This document shows positions 60,624 to 64,000 of a stretch of 64,000 nt of DNA, in pieces. Origin of the DNA: Taxillus chinensis (taxonomy: Eukaryota; Streptophyta; Magnoliopsida; Santalales; Loranthaceae); assembly GCA_023512835.1 (NCBI GenBank), contig CM042088.1, positions 42,672,771-42,736,770 of the forward strand. Reading direction: 5' to 3'. The stretch's first letter is position 1. The number at the start of each line of letters is the position of its first letter. Position numbers and translations under genes: made by a program. A model generated the notes under the pieces. That model made no database searches, had not been told where the DNA came from, and saw only the letters and a program-made list of their open reading frames with translations.

Positions 60624-63600
60624 TCATCTTTGCTGCTTCCACATCTTTGCTGCCAATCTTCCTCTAACAGTTTTTGGGTTCATGGAAGCTTTCTTTGATT
60701 TCCTCTTCCGTGGCTTTCTTTTTGATTTCCCCTCCAAGCGCTGCCGACGGATCTCAGGATCAGCCCACCCTCTTCCCCATTCTGAGAAGTTGGAGAATGA
60801 TTTAGGCTTTCTCATTGAAAGCAACATATCTGCTTCTGGGTGTACATTGAAAGCCTGCTCCATTCCAGTCTCCAAAAATTCCAAGCCCAAATTTGTTGGC
60901 TCTGGGAACTTTATCTGAACACGTATCTGCAACCCTGAGACATTGTCATTTGACTTTACAATGCAAGATTTAAAAAAAACAAAAAAAACCGATGTGAATG
61001 GCATGAATACAAAGTTGTACAAACAGAAGATACGATAACTTATTCTGTAATCTGTAAGGAGAGAATGTAAATCATGGTTTGTGATATCAAAAGAAATGCA
61101 CCGTTGGCATATACTTTCAGCTGTATTCAGGCAACACGTAGGCATTAACACAGGTAAAAATCTTGTACACGTGCCAAATGGATTCTTAAGTTATACAGGT
61201 AGAATTTATTGCATGGATACAAAAAAAGAATTACCAATGAGACAAGAAAAACCAGAGCTTCAATGTCTACCTTGCCATCTCCATCTCTGATATACCCCCT
61301 ATCTTCTAATATTCGAGCAAGACCTTTCCACCATAATATGTCAGTTGCTGCAAACTTGTGATACTGTAAGACCAGTGCAGGGCCATCATCAAACAGTATC
61401 AAGTATTAGCCTTCCCAATCTCACAAACCATTTTAGAAAATTATAAATAAATAAATAAATACACAACAGCAATAAACAGTAAAACACCATGAGTTTGATC
61501 GGGTCAAACCAACTGGTGAATAAAAACGACAGAGCACAACTGTGGGACACCTTTAAAGTATCTTCTACCATTTGAGTGGGGTTTCCGTCATCAGAGTTTA
61601 TGGAGGCTGACTTATTGTTTCATTACTCTTTCTCAGTGAGTGGTACAAGCACGAACAGTTTAAGATGAATCCTAACTATTGAGTTGAAATGTTGAGGACA
61701 TATCTATTAGCGTAAGAAATGGCAGGGTATAGAATGCTAGAGCATCAGTTCGATGAAATCTTAAATATAAAAGATTAATATGGTTGACTTATCAATTAGA
61801 GGGATTTTAAAAAAAAAACTTTATCTCTAAAAACCCAAAAATATATTGGCAATGTAAGACGATAAATACCCAAAGGGTTTACCATAATTTGACCGACCAT
61901 TGGGCACACAATGCGCAATGGCACTATTTGCAATGTTTCTATCTATTATTTTGAAAATTTATGACTGTTCTGTTTTACTATATGGAATTTCATACAAGAG
62001 ACTTGCAATCGCACAAAATGTGTGTGTGTGTGTGTGTGTTTTTAAGAAGAGGGCGATGGATAGCATAGAAACTACCTGTTGCCTTATTTTGCTAACAAGC
62101 ATCTTGATATCTGGCTTCTCCATACCATGTCTTCTTTGTTGGATTTCATATTTCGTAACATCATATAAGCCATCTTCATAATTCTGTTGTCCCTGAAATT
62201 TCTAGCATTGATCAGGAAAACCGTACAGAATTCTAAAGGGAACCGGAAAATATTGCCTGGACATTTTGAGGAAATTTGCAGCCTATGATAATTTCCAAAT
62301 GAGAAGGAATCGCAATTCAAATACAGCCTTCACTCTTTTTATTTATTTCCGTTGACTGATCAATGCATACATTTAGTTGGAATGAGTAGATCGTTCATGA
62401 CAACTGATATTAGATTACCATAGGTGATATTCACATTTGAACTCCAGAGGAAGAGTTCAGAAGATCTTAAACATTACATAATTTTAAAAAATAAATCCAA
62501 TGGTACAAATTCTGACATGACATCTCACCCTGCAAATTAAATACTCATTTAAGGTATATAGTGATATCATACTGCCATTTTTTTCTAATGATGCCTGAAT
62601 GCAATCTTCTCATCAAAGATAAAGATGCCAGATGCAATCTTCTCATGAAATACCAGTGCAGGGCAATCATCTTTTTGAAAGCTTCCGATAAGAAGACAAC
62701 AGATGAATAAGCAACAATCCAGGCTGAGGCTCCTGTGTTTTTTTATAAATAAATTACAATACATATCTTAAAGAAAAATAAGAATTAGACTCCAATGAAG
62801 GGAAATAATGTATCAGAAAGGGAAAAGAGATATCAGAAAAATTATATTAGACTCCAAAGAAAGGAAGAATCCTGGAAGAGGAAATATCAGAAAAATCCAA
62901 AAAAAAAAGGAAAGAAAAAATGGAAGAAAGGGGTAATTGGCATTAAATGAGTTCACTTAAAAATTGGGTGAGGTGGCAGGTTGAGATGGATTCAATCCTT
63001 TTACAATTGGAAATATTTTTAAAATTCAAAGGCCAGGATTATTTGAAATCCACCTCTAGAATTCAAATGTGAATTCTAGATGATCCATATCGAAATAACT
63101 CTTAGTAGAATAAGGTCCATGATATATTTGAATCATTAATGATTCAAACTCACAGGAATTGCAACCCTAAGATATCAGTAAAACTATGAAGTGTAACACT
63201 GGTTGAAGGATAACTTCATTTCAAAATCTATCACCAGAAGGAAGAGAATAAAAAACAAAAATAATAATATGAAAGAGAGCGTCACATAAAAAAAAGGAAT
63301 AGAATTTACACTCGCATGAGCGGCAATAGCCTGCATGAAAATATTTGCCTCTTCTTTCATATTCTGCATCTCAGAAGATCCATCACTGCAGACATCACAC
63401 CTGCAGAGCAGAAGTTTGGTTGAAAAAAATTCTCTGCTTTTACAACAAGCATAAATAGCAAATTGTTGTTGTGTAGTCCAATCAAAAATGAAAAGAAGGT
63501 AGGATTACGGTAATGGAGATCTAAATATAATATTGATCAAAAGATCAAAGCCTTAATTTTCTCAATCCTCTCTCTCCTCAGATTTTTACCATATGACGAT

Positions 63601-64000
63601 ATGAGACATTGAAGCAGATATTTGAATTTCATCTGACATAGAGGTCTTGAAACTTTCCCCCTGAAGACAGGCATGGCCTACAAAATTATTTTCCTAACAG
63701 ATCCTAATAAGTATATATTCCTTGAAATATCAGCTTACATACATGAGACATTTCTTGTTACCAAAATCCTCCCCAAAGTATTCCACGAGTATTTTGGCTC
63801 GGCAACATGAGGTATTCATTCCATATCTGCAACGTATCAAAGATAATAAAGTGCCAAGATAGGGACAAAAGCAAAAAATCACTAGCAAAAGATATATGCA
63901 ACTTAAACCTGAAGCAATCGGATAACATCTTATATGCTTGCTTTGTCTGCTCCTCACTTCTTTGGCTTGGTAAAAGAGTAGGTACCCTTGATAAATTTGC
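60624..64000 (-). CDS. RECQSIM: RecQsim-type DNA helicase, C-terminal part
   Basis: Minus-strand gene that enters from the right edge. Exons: 64000-63909 (partial), 63826-63743, 63400-63310, 62192-62076, 61363-61271 and 60926-60624, all consistent in phase. The peptide runs from LSRVPTLLPSQRSEEQTKQA through YKMLSDCFRYGMNTSCCRA to the RecQ zinc-binding cysteines (CRAK, 17 residues, then C..C..C in KKCLMCDVC). A winged-helix RQC-like part contains ATDILWWKGLARILEDRGYI. The end is basic: WADPEIRRQRLEGKSKRKP, with a lysine/arginine-rich tail, as in plant RecQsim. The helicase motor lies outside the window. RecQsim is a plant-specific RecQ; Arabidopsis RecQsim can partly replace yeast Sgs1, so a role in genome stability is inferred. 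For the last intron, donor AAG/GTAGAC with acceptor TTGCAG was chosen because only this pair keeps frame. Confidence 0.9.
62019..62040. repeat. (GT)n microsatellite in a RecQsim-like intron
   Basis: About eleven TG repeats in the intron between the exons at 61271-61363 and 62076-62192. No further significance is apparent. Confidence 0.85.

Noticed and set aside
63909..64000. Apparent deletion frameshift in the RecQsim-like exon at the right edge
   Set aside because: On rereading the minus strand, the bases for TKQAYKM are all present and the frame is continuous; the first impression was a transcription slip.
1..64000. tRNA, rRNA, CRISPR array or bacterial-type operon
   Set aside because: No cloverleaf with the usual A and B boxes, no rRNA-like conserved blocks and no regularly spaced repeats were found by eye; the repeats seen are transposon ends, microsatellites and tandem duplications. 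A tRNAscan or Rfam search would settle small RNAs.

Overview
This is plant nuclear DNA, most likely from a dicot-type angiosperm: AT-rich intergenic sequence, genes split by GT-AG introns, TA/CT microsatellites, and decayed gypsy, copia, hAT and Harbinger-type elements. There are no bacterial operons, CRISPR arrays, rRNAs or tRNAs that I could find. The species cannot be named from the sequence alone. Exon models were built by hand from protein resemblance, splice signals and phase; family names come from memory of Arabidopsis relatives, not from a search.

Layout: (1) 1-6.6 kb, minus strand, 5' part of an SNF4-type (KIN-beta-gamma) subunit of the SnRK1 kinase, with a one-base homopolymer frameshift in its first coding exon. 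(2) 8.19-18.31 kb, a 5.06-kb direct tandem duplication. Each unit holds a small plus-strand three-exon gene (112 aa) and a minus-strand Golgi-type methyltransferase gene. Only the right methyltransferase copy is whole; the left one lost its 5' end at the junction and has a C-terminal frameshift. (3) 20.5-22.6 kb, a dead Ty3/gypsy pol remnant with a nested 431-bp hAT-like element. (4) 23.9-30.3 kb, an ELM2-like/SANT chromatin protein. (5) 30-39 kb, gene-poor, with a copia RT scrap and a 1,202-bp hAT-like element that has captured the core promoter, leader and 5' coding part of an SRC2 gene in inverted orientation. (6) 39.9-40.8 kb, a uclacyanin-type phytocyanin. (7) 43.7-50.9 kb, a PWWP protein of the PDP type. 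(8) 52.1-52.9 kb, the SRC2-type C2 gene that resembles the captured fragment. (9) 54.8-57.9 kb, an ATG18a-like autophagy PROPPIN. (10) 58.3-58.9 kb, minus strand, an unusual intron-containing histone H2A. (11) 59.5-60.2 kb, a GC-rich hAT-like element with a perfect 8-bp target duplication. (12) 60.6-64 kb, minus strand, the C-terminal half of a RecQsim-type helicase.

The genes do not form a pathway. Their order instead recalls two Arabidopsis neighbourhoods (SNF4 / SANT protein / SRC2 near At1g09020-At1g09070, and PWWP / H2A / RECQSIM near At5g27650-At5g27680), which suggests an ancestral block later split or fractionated in Arabidopsis. I saw no wholly new molecular system. The most informative items are the gene-capturing hAT element, the tandem duplication with asymmetric decay, the atypical H2A and the SNF4 frameshift.
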